Of a DNA stretch of 64,000 bases, positions 6,807 through 15,186 are shown one piece after another. The stretch comes from Marine Group I thaumarchaeote (GTDB taxonomy: Archaea > Thermoproteota > Nitrososphaeria > Nitrososphaerales > Nitrosopumilaceae), in the NCBI GenBank assembly GCA_013390785.1, contig JACASW010000003.1:48071-112070 (forward strand), read 5' to 3'. The stretch's first letter is position 1, and every line of letters begins with the position of its first letter. Below the pieces are notes generated by a model. It worked only from the letters and a program-made list of their open reading frames with translations, had not been told where the DNA came from and searched no databases. The position numbers and the translations under genes were made by a program.

Positions 6807-7739
6807 TTACAATACACCGCGAAGAATCTGTATTATCTTCTCTGCTATAATATTTGCAGCTAATAGCTGAGCTTCTTTTGTCTGAGCACCCATGTGAGGG
6901 GTTGCGATAAAGTTAGGGAGAGTAATAAGCTTATTTCCAGTGGCTGGTTCTACCTCAAAAACATCAAGTGCGGCACCTGCCAGGCTTCCCTCTTTTAGTG
7001 AGTTATACAAAGCCTCTTCATCAATGACTCCACCACGTGCAGTATTGATAATGCGTGCAGTATTTTTCATCATCTTTAGTTTTTCTGCATTTATCATATG
7101 ACGCGTACTGTCAAGTAGTGGTACATGAAATGAAACATAATCAGCACTGGATAACAATGTATCAAGGTCAGCTTTCATAAGACCAACCTCTTTTGAAAAT
7201 TCATTATCTATTTCTGTCACATCGTATCCTATGATATTCATATTCAAAGCTCTGGCAAGTCTACCAAGTCTTTTACCAATGTTTCCCAGACCAACTATTC
7301 CAAGATATTTACCTTTTAGTTCGCTGCCCATCAGTTCTTTTTTTATCCAGTTTCCATTGCGTATTTCCCTGTCAGCTCGTGGAATTTCTCTTGCCATTGA
7401 AAGCATCAAACCGATAACAAGTTCAGCTACTGCAGTAATTGCGCCCTCAACTGCATTAATCACTCTGATGTTTTTTTCCTTTGCAGCATCTTGATCAATG
7501 TTATCAAGCCCTACACCTACTCTTGCAATTATTTGACACTTATTCGCCTTTTCTACTAGTTCTCGTGTAATTTTTGTCCTGCTTCGTACAACAACCACCT
7601 CAAATGTTCCAATCTTCTCAGCAATTTGTTCAGGAGTAATTTCTGGTTCGTAAGTAACTTTGAGGCCATTCTTCTCCAGAATCTCCTTAAGGGTTGTATT
7701 CACTTGATCACAGATTAACACTGACTGGTTAAGGCTCAT
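6807..7739 (-). CDS. serA: D-3-phosphoglycerate dehydrogenase (short form)
   Basis: A 310-residue NAD-dependent 2-hydroxyacid dehydrogenase, the first step of serine synthesis from 3-phosphoglycerate. Visible elements are the substrate-binding start (ILEKNGLKVTY, VVRSRTKITRE), the Rossmann motif GLGNIGKRLGRLA near residue 150, and the catalytic Arg in NTARGGVIDE, Glu in FEVEPATG and His in TPHMGAQ. The regulatory ACT domain of longer SerA proteins is absent, as in many archaea, so feedback by serine through ACT is not expected. A glyoxylate/hydroxypyruvate reductase of the same family is the main alternative. It sits upstream of an exported protein and downstream (same strand) of nirK, separated by a T-rich terminator. 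Confidence 0.88.
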   Translation of the reverse strand: MSLNQSVLICDQVNTTLKEILEKNGLKVTYEPEITPEQIAEKIGTFEVVVVRSRTKITRELVEKANKCQIIARVGVGLDNIDQDAAKEKNIRVINAVEGAITAVAELVIGLMLSMAREIPRADREIRNGNWIKKELMGSELKGKYLGIVGLGNIGKRLGRLARALNMNIIGYDVTEIDNEFSKEVGLMKADLDTLLSSADYVSFHVPLLDSTRHMINAEKLKMMKNTARIINTARGGVIDEEALYNSLKEGSLAGAALDVFEVEPATGNKLITLPNFIATPHMGAQTKEAQLLAANIIAEKIIQILRGVL

Positions 7740-7803
7740 GAATTCAAACCTTAAACACGGAATATAATCATTATGCGATTACACAGGATTTTCTAGACTA
7801 GAT

Positions 7804-7819
7804 AAAAAAAAGAAAAAAA
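7804..7819 (-). terminator. Oligo-T terminator after nirK
   Basis: On the coding strand of nirK, the transcript would run into TTTTTTT-C-TTTTTTTT about 12-28 bases after the stop codon. Runs of T alone terminate archaeal RNA polymerase. Confidence 0.55.
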
Positions 7820-7831
7820 GATGATATAGGT

Positions 7832-9256
7832 TTAGCCTGCTGCAGCAAGAATTGCTGGAACTGCTTCCCATAGAGGTACGGCGCCGTCATCTATCTGTGC
7901 CTGTGCTACTGCGTCAGAACACATACAGTGAACGTTCTTTGCTGGGTGTTGGATAGATTGTTCTCCATATGGTGGAATTGCATCATATGGGTTTCCTAAT
8001 ACACCCGCGTACATGCCAGTATCAACTGCACCTTGAACAACACCAAGTGCTGTTGCGGTTTCGTTAATGTTTGGCAATGGAAGTCCTGCAACTAGAATAG
8101 TTGCTGCTCCAGTATAGATTGCTGCGTAGTCGTGATTAACCGCGACATAAATGCCTGGTTCGTCATAGACAACATCAACAATCATGTTCTGTGAACCACC
8201 TAGTAACCAAGTCTCAGTTCCGTGAGACTGTACTCTGTTACCCTGTGTAATTCTATCAATTATCTCTCCAACAATGTGGAAATAAACTGGTTCGTTACCA
8301 TGGTTCTCAACAAATATTCTGTTGTGAACACCTGTTGGGCTAAAGAGTAGCTGTGATTGGTACTGATGAAGATCCATGGAGTTCCATGGTTGTAGGAAGA
8401 AGATGTTTTTGTTGACATCACCATTGTTCAATAGGTTGTGGATTTCATTTGGTACGTAACCAAGTGCTTGTCCATTAACTGTTGTCAATGTGTGCTGATG
8501 TGCCATCATCTTACCCTGATCATAGTTACCATCAGTTAGGTATAGTTGGTTATACTGCAATTGGAATTCAAGAGCATCGCCAGAATAGAACTGTCTATCA
8601 CGTGAAACGTCACCGTTTGCGTTAACTGCTGTCTTTTCAACCATTAGTTTACTGTAACCATCGATTGGATCAACGATTGCAATGCCATACATTCCTTGTA
8701 GAACGTGTTGGTCCATTGCTGCTACGTTAACACCAGAGCAGTGGTATTTGTAAACACCTGGGACTTCTGCAATGTAGCAGTAAGTCTTGGATGTTCCTGG
8801 TTGAACTGCACCAAATGTTGGTACTGCAGTTACTTGTGATGCATGCATATCGTTACCATGAGGGGTTGCCTCATCGGATGGAACAGTTAGTGTCATCTTT
8901 ACGACGTCACCTTGTGTAACTCTCAATGTAGGTCCTGGGATCTGTTCACTGAAAGTCATTGCGTTAAAGTCACCAGCTAGACCGGTTGGAAGTGTGATAC
9001 TTACACCAGTTAGTGGGAACTCAACTACTGTTCTGCCTGCAAATTCTGCGCTGTCACAATCGCCCATTTCAGCGAATGCACCAGGCATGACAAGTTCTAA
9101 ACCGCCCATATCTTGAATTTTCTGAAGTGCACTAACATCTGATTTTACATCAAATGCTGTTGCATTCAGCTGAGCAGTAAAGGTACTTCCGAATAGCGCG
9201 CCGCCCATTACAGCTATTGCTGCAATGGTAAACATGAAGTTCATGCGCTTATTCAT
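7832..9256 (-). CDS. nirK: Copper-containing nitrite reductase NirK
   Basis: A 474-residue exported multicopper protein (from ATG 9256) with a signal peptide (MNKRMNFMFTIAAIAVMGGALFG) and two cupredoxin domains. All copper ligands can be traced: type 1 His in TPHGND (133), Cys in YHCSG (173), His and Met in DQHVLQGM (184, 189); type 2 His in DMH (138), YHC (172) and NHDYA in domain 2. The active-site Asp of HGND and the domain-2 His of YFHIVGE are also present. It reduces nitrite to NO and is very strongly expressed in ammonia-oxidising archaea, where NO takes part in ammonia oxidation. A C-terminal extension after domain 2 contains HCMC, a possible extra metal or redox site. It diverges from fumarase. 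Confidence 0.93.
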   Translation of the reverse strand: MNKRMNFMFTIAAIAVMGGALFGSTFTAQLNATAFDVKSDVSALQKIQDMGGLELVMPGAFAEMGDCDSAEFAGRTVVEFPLTGVSITLPTGLAGDFNAMTFSEQIPGPTLRVTQGDVVKMTLTVPSDEATPHGNDMHASQVTAVPTFGAVQPGTSKTYCYIAEVPGVYKYHCSGVNVAAMDQHVLQGMYGIAIVDPIDGYSKLMVEKTAVNANGDVSRDRQFYSGDALEFQLQYNQLYLTDGNYDQGKMMAHQHTLTTVNGQALGYVPNEIHNLLNNGDVNKNIFFLQPWNSMDLHQYQSQLLFSPTGVHNRIFVENHGNEPVYFHIVGEIIDRITQGNRVQSHGTETWLLGGSQNMIVDVVYDEPGIYVAVNHDYAAIYTGAATILVAGLPLPNINETATALGVVQGAVDTGMYAGVLGNPYDAIPPYGEQSIQHPAKNVHCMCSDAVAQAQIDDGAVPLWEAVPAILAAAG

Positions 9257-9296
9257 CGTGATCAAGTGATCAAATAGGGAATTAATATAGCTTTAT
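9257..9296 (-). promoter_or_regulatory. nirK promoter with paired TGATCA palindromes
   Basis: On the nirK strand, an AT-rich TATA element (CTATATTAAT, 9281-9290) lies about 30 bases before the ATG, predicting a start site near 9260. Two perfect TGATCA palindromes (9259-9264 and 9267-9272) separated by AG fall exactly on this start site, where a bound repressor would block initiation. TATA placement is by eye; the operator role is inferred. Confidence 0.4.
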
Positions 9297-9370
9297 GCTG
9301 TTTTTCCCGTTAGTTTGCCATTGTTAATTGTTTGAACACTACACCATATTTTGTGAAATTTATTTTTTAC

Positions 9371-9380
9371 GAAAATATAT
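9371..9380 (+). promoter_or_regulatory. TATA box of fumarase gene
   Basis: GAAAATATAT is centred about 29 bases before the GTG start at 9405, again predicting a nearly leaderless transcript. The 148-base region shared with nirK therefore holds two divergent promoters. Confidence 0.5.
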
Positions 9381-9404
9381 ACTGAGATTAAGCTATTTGT
9401 ATAT

Positions 9405-10766
9405 GTGAGATATCGAAGCGACAAAGATTCGCTAGGTACTGTTAAAATTCCAAGCGATGTATATTATGGGCCATTTACTGGTCGCGCCATAAAACAATAT
9501 CAGGTTACTGGACAGAAACCACATCCATATTTGATAAAATCATTTGTTATGATAAAGCGCTCTGCTACAATTGCAAACATGAAAACCAAAACATTAGATA
9601 GAAAACAAACTAGTACAATAATCAAAGCATGTGATAAAATTCTTGCGGGAAAATACCAAGACCAATTTGTTGTTGACATGATAAACTCTGGTGCTGGAAC
9701 CGCGTTCAACATGAACACAAACGAAGTAGTTGCAAACGTTGCATTAAAAATTATGCATAAAGGATTAGGTCAGTACAAGTATCTTCATCCTAACGACCAT
9801 GTGAACATGTCACAGTCAAGCAATGATACTTTTCCAACAGCTATGCATGTTGCAATTCTTTTTGCTGTACGTGATATGATGCCTGCTATTGATAAATTGA
9901 TCAAGTCGTTAGGAAGAAAAGCAAAACAGTTTTCTTCATACAAGAAAGTTGGGAGAACACATCTGATGGATGCACTGCCTGTAACATTGGGAAGTGAATT
10001 TGAAGCCTATACAACTGCATTAACTGTTGCACGTGATAGTATAATATCAGCAAAAAAAGAACTTGAAAAGGTTGCTTTGGGTGGTACAGCAGTTGGTACT
10101 GGTGCTAACACACCAAAAGGTTATAGAAATATTGCAATTAGGGAACTAAGTAAAATATCCAAGTTGAATCTAAGTCCACAACGGGATATGCAGTATGCCC
10201 TTCAGAGTAGATATGCTGTTGCAAACATGTCTTCTGCATTGAAAAACTATGCGGTGGAGCTTGGTAAGATAGCAAACGATATCAGACTTATGGCATCAGG
10301 ACCAGTTGCAGGACTATCAGAATTAGGTATACCTGCAGTGCATGCTGGATCATCAATCATGCCAGGTAAGGTAAACCCATCACTTGCAGAATGCATGAAC
10401 ATGATTTGTTTTGCTGTAATTGGTAACGATACTACTGTAACTGTTGCCGCACAGGCAGGTCAATTTGAGCTGAATGTCATGCTTCCAGTGATGTTAAAGG
10501 CTGTACTAGATTCTACAGATATGCTAACTAACTTTTTACCAATCTTCTCGGCCAATCTTATTGATGGACTTACTGCTGATAAGAAAAAACTTCAAGCCAA
10601 CATTGAAAAAAGTCCTGTAATAGTAACATTGCTGGCACCAAAGATCGGTTACCAAAAGTCAGCTGATCTTTTCAAAGAATCAATGAAAACAGGCAAAACC
10701 ATTCGTGAGCTTGTGATTTCAAAAAAATTAATGACTAAAAAGCAAGTTGATTCTTTGTTAAGTTAG
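9405..10766 (+). CDS. fumC: Class II fumarate hydratase
   Basis: A 453-residue protein of the fumarase/aspartase superfamily. Diagnostic segments are SSNDTFPTAMH (substrate site), GRTHLMDALPVTLG with the catalytic His, TAVGTGANTP and the signature loop GSSIMPGKVNPSLAE carrying the catalytic Ser. The Gly in MPGKVNP is the fumarase form (aspartases usually have MPAKVNP). It interconverts fumarate and malate in the partial TCA cycle and in regeneration reactions of the 3HP/4HB cycle. The start is GTG at 9405, chosen because it lies 25-30 bases after a TATA box and immediately opens the conserved RYRSDKDSLG start. It is followed after 2 bases by a tRNA methylthiotransferase gene, so the two are co-transcribed. 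Confidence 0.9.
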   Translation: MRYRSDKDSLGTVKIPSDVYYGPFTGRAIKQYQVTGQKPHPYLIKSFVMIKRSATIANMKTKTLDRKQTSTIIKACDKILAGKYQDQFVVDMINSGAGTAFNMNTNEVVANVALKIMHKGLGQYKYLHPNDHVNMSQSSNDTFPTAMHVAILFAVRDMMPAIDKLIKSLGRKAKQFSSYKKVGRTHLMDALPVTLGSEFEAYTTALTVARDSIISAKKELEKVALGGTAVGTGANTPKGYRNIAIRELSKISKLNLSPQRDMQYALQSRYAVANMSSALKNYAVELGKIANDIRLMASGPVAGLSELGIPAVHAGSSIMPGKVNPSLAECMNMICFAVIGNDTTVTVAAQAGQFELNVMLPVMLKAVLDSTDMLTNFLPIFSANLIDGLTADKKKLQANIEKSPVIVTLLAPKIGYQKSADLFKESMKTGKTIRELVISKKLMTKKQVDSLLS

Positions 10767-10768
10767 AT

Positions 10769-12037
10769 ATGGCAAAAATTTGGGTTGAGGCTTACGGTTG
10801 TTCAGCAAGCTTTGCTGACTCTGAAATGATATCAGGTTTGATTGTAAATGGCGGTCATACACTTGTACAAGACAAATCAGAATCAGACCTTAATCTAATC
10901 GTAACCTGTTCTGTAAAGGATGTTACTGCATCGAGAATGATTCATCGTATAAAGGAATCACAATCAAAGCCACTTATTGTTGCAGGTTGTCTTCCAAAGG
11001 CAGAAAGGCAGACTGTTGAAAAGTTTGCCCAAAATGCAAGCCTAATGGGACCTAATTCTATTGGCAAAACACTACAAGTGATAGAAACCACGTTGAGTGG
11101 ATCAAAAGTAGTAGCTCTTGAGGATACTGATGTATCCAAAGTTGGAATACCGAAAGTAAGGCTGAATCCAGCAGTAGGAATTGTGGAAATCGCTAATGGC
11201 TGTATGAGTGAATGTACATTCTGCCAAACAAAACTTGCAAAAGGTGATCTACAAAGCTACAGAATTGGAGATATTACAAGACAGGTTAAACGAGAACTCG
11301 ATGATGGTTGTAAGGAAGTATGGCTTTCTTCAACTGACAATGGTTGTTATGGCTTGGATATAGGTGAGGATTTATCCTCTCTAATTGACCAAGTTGTACA
11401 GATACCTGAGGATTTTAGAATTAGAGTTGGAATGATGAATCCTATGTTTATGCCAAAGATTAGAGATAATCTCCTTAAATCATTTGAAAATACCAAAGTC
11501 TTCCGATTCTTACATATTCCAGTTCAGAGTGGAAGTAATGCAGTACTAAATGATATGAAGCGTGGGCATACAGTAGAAACATTCAAGAATGTTGTAAGCA
11601 AGTTTAGAACTAAATTTGGTTCATTCACAATCTCAACTGATATAATTATAGGATACCCAACCGAAACACAAGAAAACTTTGAAGAAACCATAGAACTTTT
11701 GAAAGAAACTACACCTGACATTGTAAATATTTCACGCTATAGTAGAAGACCTGGAACCGTAGCTGCAGAAATGCCGCAGATTGATGTTACAGAAGTTAAG
11801 CGGAGAAGTAAGCAAACAACTGAACTGATAAATAAAATTTCACTTGAAAATAATAAAAAATGGGTTGGATGGAAAGGCGATGTTTTGTTTGATGAAAATT
11901 TAGATGGTCAGATAAAGGGTCGAAACTTTGCATACAAACCGATATTTATCAATGAGATTGCAGAAATAGGACAAATCTGCACAGTTAAAGTGGTAGATGC
12001 CACTATCCATAGCCTCATTGGTGAGATCGCAAGTTAA
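10769..12037 (+). CDS. tRNA t6A methylthiotransferase (MiaB/CDKAL1 family)
   Basis: A 422-residue radical SAM enzyme with the three methylthiotransferase modules. The N-terminal UPF0004 domain carries three Cys (AYGCSASFAD, VTCSVKD, VAGCLPKAE) for one Fe-S cluster; the central radical SAM domain has CxxxCxxC in NGCMSECTFCQTK near residues 145-155; the C-terminal TRAM domain (after about residue 360) binds tRNA. By family knowledge, the archaeal member adds methylthio to N6-threonylcarbamoyladenosine at position 37, like eukaryotic CDKAL1. The second N-terminal Cys is followed by SVKD, as in the archaeal/eukaryotic clade. It lies 2 bases after fumarase, likely one transcript, and ends at an inverted repeat. 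Confidence 0.9.
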   Translation: MAKIWVEAYGCSASFADSEMISGLIVNGGHTLVQDKSESDLNLIVTCSVKDVTASRMIHRIKESQSKPLIVAGCLPKAERQTVEKFAQNASLMGPNSIGKTLQVIETTLSGSKVVALEDTDVSKVGIPKVRLNPAVGIVEIANGCMSECTFCQTKLAKGDLQSYRIGDITRQVKRELDDGCKEVWLSSTDNGCYGLDIGEDLSSLIDQVVQIPEDFRIRVGMMNPMFMPKIRDNLLKSFENTKVFRFLHIPVQSGSNAVLNDMKRGHTVETFKNVVSKFRTKFGSFTISTDIIIGYPTETQENFEETIELLKETTPDIVNISRYSRRPGTVAAEMPQIDVTEVKRRSKQTTELINKISLENNKKWVGWKGDVLFDENLDGQIKGRNFAYKPIFINEIAEIGQICTVKVVDATIHSLIGEIAS

Positions 12038-12041
12038 AAAA

Positions 12042-12065
12042 TTTTGATCGATGTTTTGATCAAAA
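12042..12065 (+). terminator. Inverted repeat between methylthiotransferase and FtsZ-like gene
   Basis: TTTTGATC (12042-12049) and GATCAAAA (12058-12065) are perfect complements around an 8-base T-rich loop, 5 bases after the stop. It could be a terminator of the upstream pair or an operator for the next gene. Confidence 0.4.
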
Positions 12066-12109
12066 CTTAGTTAACTGTTATTTACCGGAATTTTACATTA
12101 TAACTTGCT

Positions 12110-13051
12110 ATGACATTTCAGTTGACTGAACCCATTCTGGTAATTGGCTTGGGTGGAGTTGGTACTAGGCTAGCTGAAAAGACAAAAAAGTCCCTAAATT
12201 CTGATTGCCTCATGATTAGTCATGACCAGAATGACATAACTACTGAAAATTCAATTAAAATTTCAACAAAGTCAGTTGTTAACCCATCAACCAATCTAAT
12301 CAGAGGTTCAACATTAGAAACTTCAGATGAAATTAAAAAAAATATCACAAATTACTCTACAATTATTTTGATGTCCAATCTAGCTGGGAAAGCTGGTACT
12401 GGTATTGGACCAATAGTTTCTAAAATTTGTAAGCAAGAACAAAAAAATTTACTGTCTTTCGCTGTAATGCCATTCAAGTTCGAAAAGGAAAGAATATTCC
12501 AATCAGGTATTGCATTAAAAAGAATTAGACAAGATTCACAATGTACAATTGTTGTTGATAATGATGCACTTCTTGATAGTAATCCTGATCTTACTCAAAA
12601 GCAATGCTATGATATTTCCAACAATGCAATTGCAAGTATGGTACATTCACTTAAATCGTCTGAGATTTCTGATAATACAAACATTCTGTCAACAAGCAAG
12701 ACCGCTGATGACATTGAGGTTTCTCTAAAAGATTCTCTTAGAATGTTGTATGAAGATGTACCACCCAATAGCATTAAAAGATCTATGTTGTATGTGTATG
12801 GTGATGGTAATATTCCAGTTGGTGTTTTAAATACAATTTCTAATATAACTGGCGGAACATTTGATGAAGATAGTACACATGTAGAGATGTCATCTGAAGA
12901 ATCTAAAGTTATAATGCTAAGTTCAATTCAAGGCGAGACTAAATTTGACAAATATGATCCGCTGGGAATTATTTCGTCAGAAAAAACAATTGATTGGGAC
13001 GAACCAGAATGTAGTATTGACTGTAAACTTGATTTAAAACAGTTAGAATAG
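12110..13051 (+). CDS. Divergent FtsZ/tubulin-superfamily protein
   Basis: A 313-residue protein with the tubulin/FtsZ GTPase layout. GLGGVGTRL (residues 13-21) is the first nucleotide loop. SNLAGKAGTGIGP (89-101) is a degenerate version of the GGGTGTG signature: the first glycines are replaced by NLAGK. VVDNDALLDSNPDLTQKQ (148-165) matches the FtsZ helix 6-7 region. The NxDFAD T7 loop that supplies the catalytic Asp is not recognisable. Thaumarchaea divide with the Cdv/ESCRT system and are known to keep such an aberrant FtsZ, whose job is unclear. This copy probably binds nucleotide poorly or hydrolyses it slowly. It is monocistronic and converges on L31e. A CetZ-like or non-polymerising role is possible. 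Confidence 0.8.
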   Translation: MTFQLTEPILVIGLGGVGTRLAEKTKKSLNSDCLMISHDQNDITTENSIKISTKSVVNPSTNLIRGSTLETSDEIKKNITNYSTIILMSNLAGKAGTGIGPIVSKICKQEQKNLLSFAVMPFKFEKERIFQSGIALKRIRQDSQCTIVVDNDALLDSNPDLTQKQCYDISNNAIASMVHSLKSSEISDNTNILSTSKTADDIEVSLKDSLRMLYEDVPPNSIKRSMLYVYGDGNIPVGVLNTISNITGGTFDEDSTHVEMSSEESKVIMLSSIQGETKFDKYDPLGIISSEKTIDWDEPECSIDCKLDLKQLE

Positions 13052-13071
13052 AATTTTTAATATTTAGATTT

Positions 13072-13605
13072 TTATTTAGACTTCTTCTCTTCGTCTTTGT
13101 TCTTGAAAAATTCAGGTGTATCATCTAGTTTAGCTTTTGGTTCTGATTCAGCTTTTGGTTCTGGTTTAGGTTCTGATTCAGCTTTTGGTTCTGGTTCAGC
13201 TTTTGGTTCTGGTTCAGCTTTTGGTTCTGGTTTAGGCTCTAGTTCAGCTTTTGGTTCTGGTTTAGGCTCTAGTTCAGCTTTTGGTTCTAATTCAGCTGGT
13301 GGCTCTGACTCGACTTTTTTCTCATCTTCTTTTATTGATTCCTCCTCACCTTCGTATATTGAAACTAAAACATAACCCTCATCTGTTTTTGTCATTCGAA
13401 CCCTAATTTTTCTAGGTGGATGTTTAATGCCTTTAGACCAAAGTAGATGGCTTACATCTTCTTCAAGTTTAACTTGTTCCATCTTCATATGATGTCTAGC
13501 AAATTCCTTGATCATGTTCACTGCCCTTTTAGCACGCTGGTTATCAGGCGAAAGTAATACCTTTCCTAAATTTACTGTATAAACACGTTCAACATCCTGC
13601 GACAT
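13072..13605 (-). CDS. rpl31e: 50S ribosomal protein L31e with repetitive acidic/basic tail
   Basis: The first 85 residues are a normal L31e ([25 protein letters not shown] begins the conserved part, then [16 protein letters not shown]). L31e is a large-subunit protein near the exit tunnel. The remaining about 90 residues are low-complexity repeats of Glu-Pro-Lys-Ala-Glu type (EPKAE and EPKPEPKAE units), ending in [12 protein letters not shown]. Archaeal L31e is usually under 100 residues, so the tail doubles the protein. It would be disordered and could reach into solvent near the nascent-chain exit. The gene starts exactly at the base after the L39e stop, forming a ribosomal-protein pair. 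Confidence 0.93.
   Translation of the reverse strand: MSQDVERVYTVNLGKVLLSPDNQRAKRAVNMIKEFARHHMKMEQVKLEEDVSHLLWSKGIKHPPRKIRVRMTKTDEGYVLVSIYEGEEESIKEDEKKVESEPPAELEPKAELEPKPEPKAELEPKPEPKAEPEPKAEPEPKAESEPKPEPKAESEPKAKLDDTPEFFKNKDEEKKSK
13131..13302. repeat. Tandem 18-base repeats encoding the L31e tail
   Basis: On the plus strand, the units GGTTCTGATTCAGCTTTT and variants (GGTTCTGGTTTA, GGCTCTAGTTCAGCTTTT) repeat about nine times with few changes. The repeats keep the L31e frame open, and the tract is a candidate variable-number repeat. Confidence 0.85.
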
Positions 13606-13764
13606 TTAACCCACTTCCACATCAGTAGATCTCCAAGCTCTTCGTTTAGGATTGGTTCTTACTGACCTTTTTGTTCTAAGAATAATCCATGCAGGAACAG
13701 GAGATGTTTCCTTTATTTTCTTTAACAAGCGTATTTTTCTTCCAGAACGCTTACGTGCTGCCAT
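13606..13764 (-). CDS. rpl39e: 50S ribosomal protein L39e
   Basis: A 52-residue, strongly basic protein starting MAARKRSGRKIRLLKKIKE and containing the L39e core VPAWIILRTKRSV and NPKRRAWRSTDVEV. L39e is a tiny large-subunit protein lining the exit tunnel, shared by archaea and eukaryotes. Its stop codon abuts the ATG of L31e, giving the classic archaeal L39e-L31e pair. The ATG at 13764 gives the expected length of about 51 residues. Confidence 0.95.
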   Translation of the reverse strand: MAARKRSGRKIRLLKKIKETSPVPAWIILRTKRSVRTNPKRRAWRSTDVEVG

Positions 13765-13820
13765 GAAATCTCAGGCATGATAAGCTCTTTTTAAATTAAA
13801 CTAAAATAATTCTATGAATC

Positions 13821-14384
13821 TTAAAGTAGTTTTTTGTCAGAAAATATGGTATTGATCTGTTTCAGCATTCTTGCCGAAGCCCCCCAAACATGATGGTTTT
13901 CAAATGTAAACGTGTACATTTCCTTTATTGAACGGTGTTCTGGAAGATCATCCTCACCCATGGTGTTCAAAAAAGGTGTTAGTGGTATATGTAAAATAGA
14001 CTCTACCTCAGAATTTGCAGTTAAAGATGGGACTGTATCCAAGATGGCTATGAATGGTGTAATCCTATATCTGGAATTTAATGTAATCACACTATCTAAC
14101 TGACCTATCACATGTTCCCTTGACACATCTAGACATAATTCTTCTTTTGTTTCACGTATTGCAGTTTCTAGTAAATCTTGATCATTTTCACACCATTTGC
14201 CACCAGGAAATGCTATCTCTCCTGCATGAACTTTCAAATTACTTGCCTTCTTTGTCATAATTACAAATGGGCTTTCTCCATAAATTATAATTAAAACTGA
14301 AGCAAGTTCATTTCCATCTAAATCAGCTGGTGGTATTGTCTTAATTTCACTTGTTAAGACAGAACGTATTTGTCCAGTATCCAT
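13821..14384 (-). CDS. Nudix hydrolase, CoA-pyrophosphatase-like
   Basis: A 187-residue protein with a full Nudix box: AGEIAFPGGK begins the motif and RETKEELCL ends it, giving the required Gly, Glu and REXXEE residues. The sequence before and in the box (VHAGEIAFPGGKW) matches the CoA pyrophosphatase subgroup (NudL/YeaB type), which cleaves CoA and acyl-CoA to phosphopantetheine and ADP. The UPF0035-type context is otherwise not verifiable, so substrate preference is inference. No signal peptide. The gene diverges from the MetF-like gene with only about 50 bases between them. Confidence 0.85.
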   Translation of the reverse strand: MDTGQIRSVLTSEIKTIPPADLDGNELASVLIIIYGESPFVIMTKKASNLKVHAGEIAFPGGKWCENDQDLLETAIRETKEELCLDVSREHVIGQLDSVITLNSRYRITPFIAILDTVPSLTANSEVESILHIPLTPFLNTMGEDDLPEHRSIKEMYTFTFENHHVWGASARMLKQINTIFSDKKLL

Positions 14385-14436
14385 ATAATAAAAAAAGCAC
14401 AGTATGTTATGGATTTATCGCTCAAAGGTTTTAATC

Positions 14437-15186
14437 ATGTATAATCAAAAACCAACTATGACAATTAGATATGAGATAAATCCGCCGAAAATTTCTGATG
14501 ATGGGCAAGATGCTAGAAACGTTCTATTTGGAAGGATTAAAATTATTAGTTCTGTATGTGATGGAATACATCTTACTGACTCGGTACTAGGAATCCCAAG
14601 AGTGTCTCCTTTTGAAATTGCAAAACAAATACGAGAATCTAATAAAAATATCAAACTTACTTGTAGTTTGAGAGTTAGAGACAAAAATCTAAATGATATT
14701 GAAAAAATAATACAAGAATCAGTTGGTACGGTTGATGGCATACTTGTATTGATGGGTGACAAATCTGACACAACATCAAATACAACGGATCTAGTCCCAA
14801 GCCAGGTTGTTAAGGCTCTAAACGATAGTGGATTAAGCAAAAAGATTGAACTGTTTCTTTCAATTCCAAGTAATCCAAACTTTGCAAAAATTCAAAAAAA
14901 AATTGATGCCAAACCTACAGGATTTTTCACTCAAGTAATTCATTCAAAGAATCAAATAGAGAAAATTTCTGATAAGCTAAATGACTTTAAGATCATTCCG
15001 TGTTTGCTTCTTCCATCAGAAAATAATTTAAAATCTGCGAAATTTCTCAAAATTGACTGGTCAAATTACAACGAAGATGTTCTTGGATTTGTCAACGAAA
15101 TACATAGTATAACCAATGACGTTCTCATTACTTCTCCAAATGATTTTAAAAGGGCGTATGAGACAATTTCAAAGTTAGCAAGTTGA
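14437..15186 (+). CDS. Methylenetetrahydrofolate reductase-like TIM-barrel protein
   Basis: About 250 residues. The start MTIRYEINPPKIS matches the MetF/MTHFR opening (E in the first strand, then PP), and TCSLRVRDKN, GILVLMGDKSD and FFTQVIHSKNQIEKI follow the MTHFR barrel strands. MTHFR makes methyl-tetrahydrofolate; here the C1 carrier could be another pterin. ATG codons at 14404, 14437 and 14458 are possible; 14458 would begin right at the conserved segment. The gene overlaps the next one by the 4 bases TTGA and forms a translationally coupled unit with two MetE-related genes, which supports a methionine methyl-supply role. Classical FAD-binding residues cannot all be confirmed. Confidence 0.7.
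   Translation: MYNQKPTMTIRYEINPPKISDDGQDARNVLFGRIKIISSVCDGIHLTDSVLGIPRVSPFEIAKQIRESNKNIKLTCSLRVRDKNLNDIEKIIQESVGTVDGILVLMGDKSDTTSNTTDLVPSQVVKALNDSGLSKKIELFLSIPSNPNFAKIQKKIDAKPTGFFTQVIHSKNQIEKISDKLNDFKIIPCLLLPSENNLKSAKFLKIDWSNYNEDVLGFVNEIHSITNDVLITSPNDFKRAYETISKLAS

Noticed and set aside
13131..13302. CRISPR-like repeats
   Set aside because: The units are adjacent 18-base coding repeats without unique spacers, inside the L31e gene.
13097..13375. Gly/Ser-rich 92-codon frame on the plus strand
   Set aside because: It is the antisense reading of the L31e repeat tail; the repeated composition keeps the frame open by chance.
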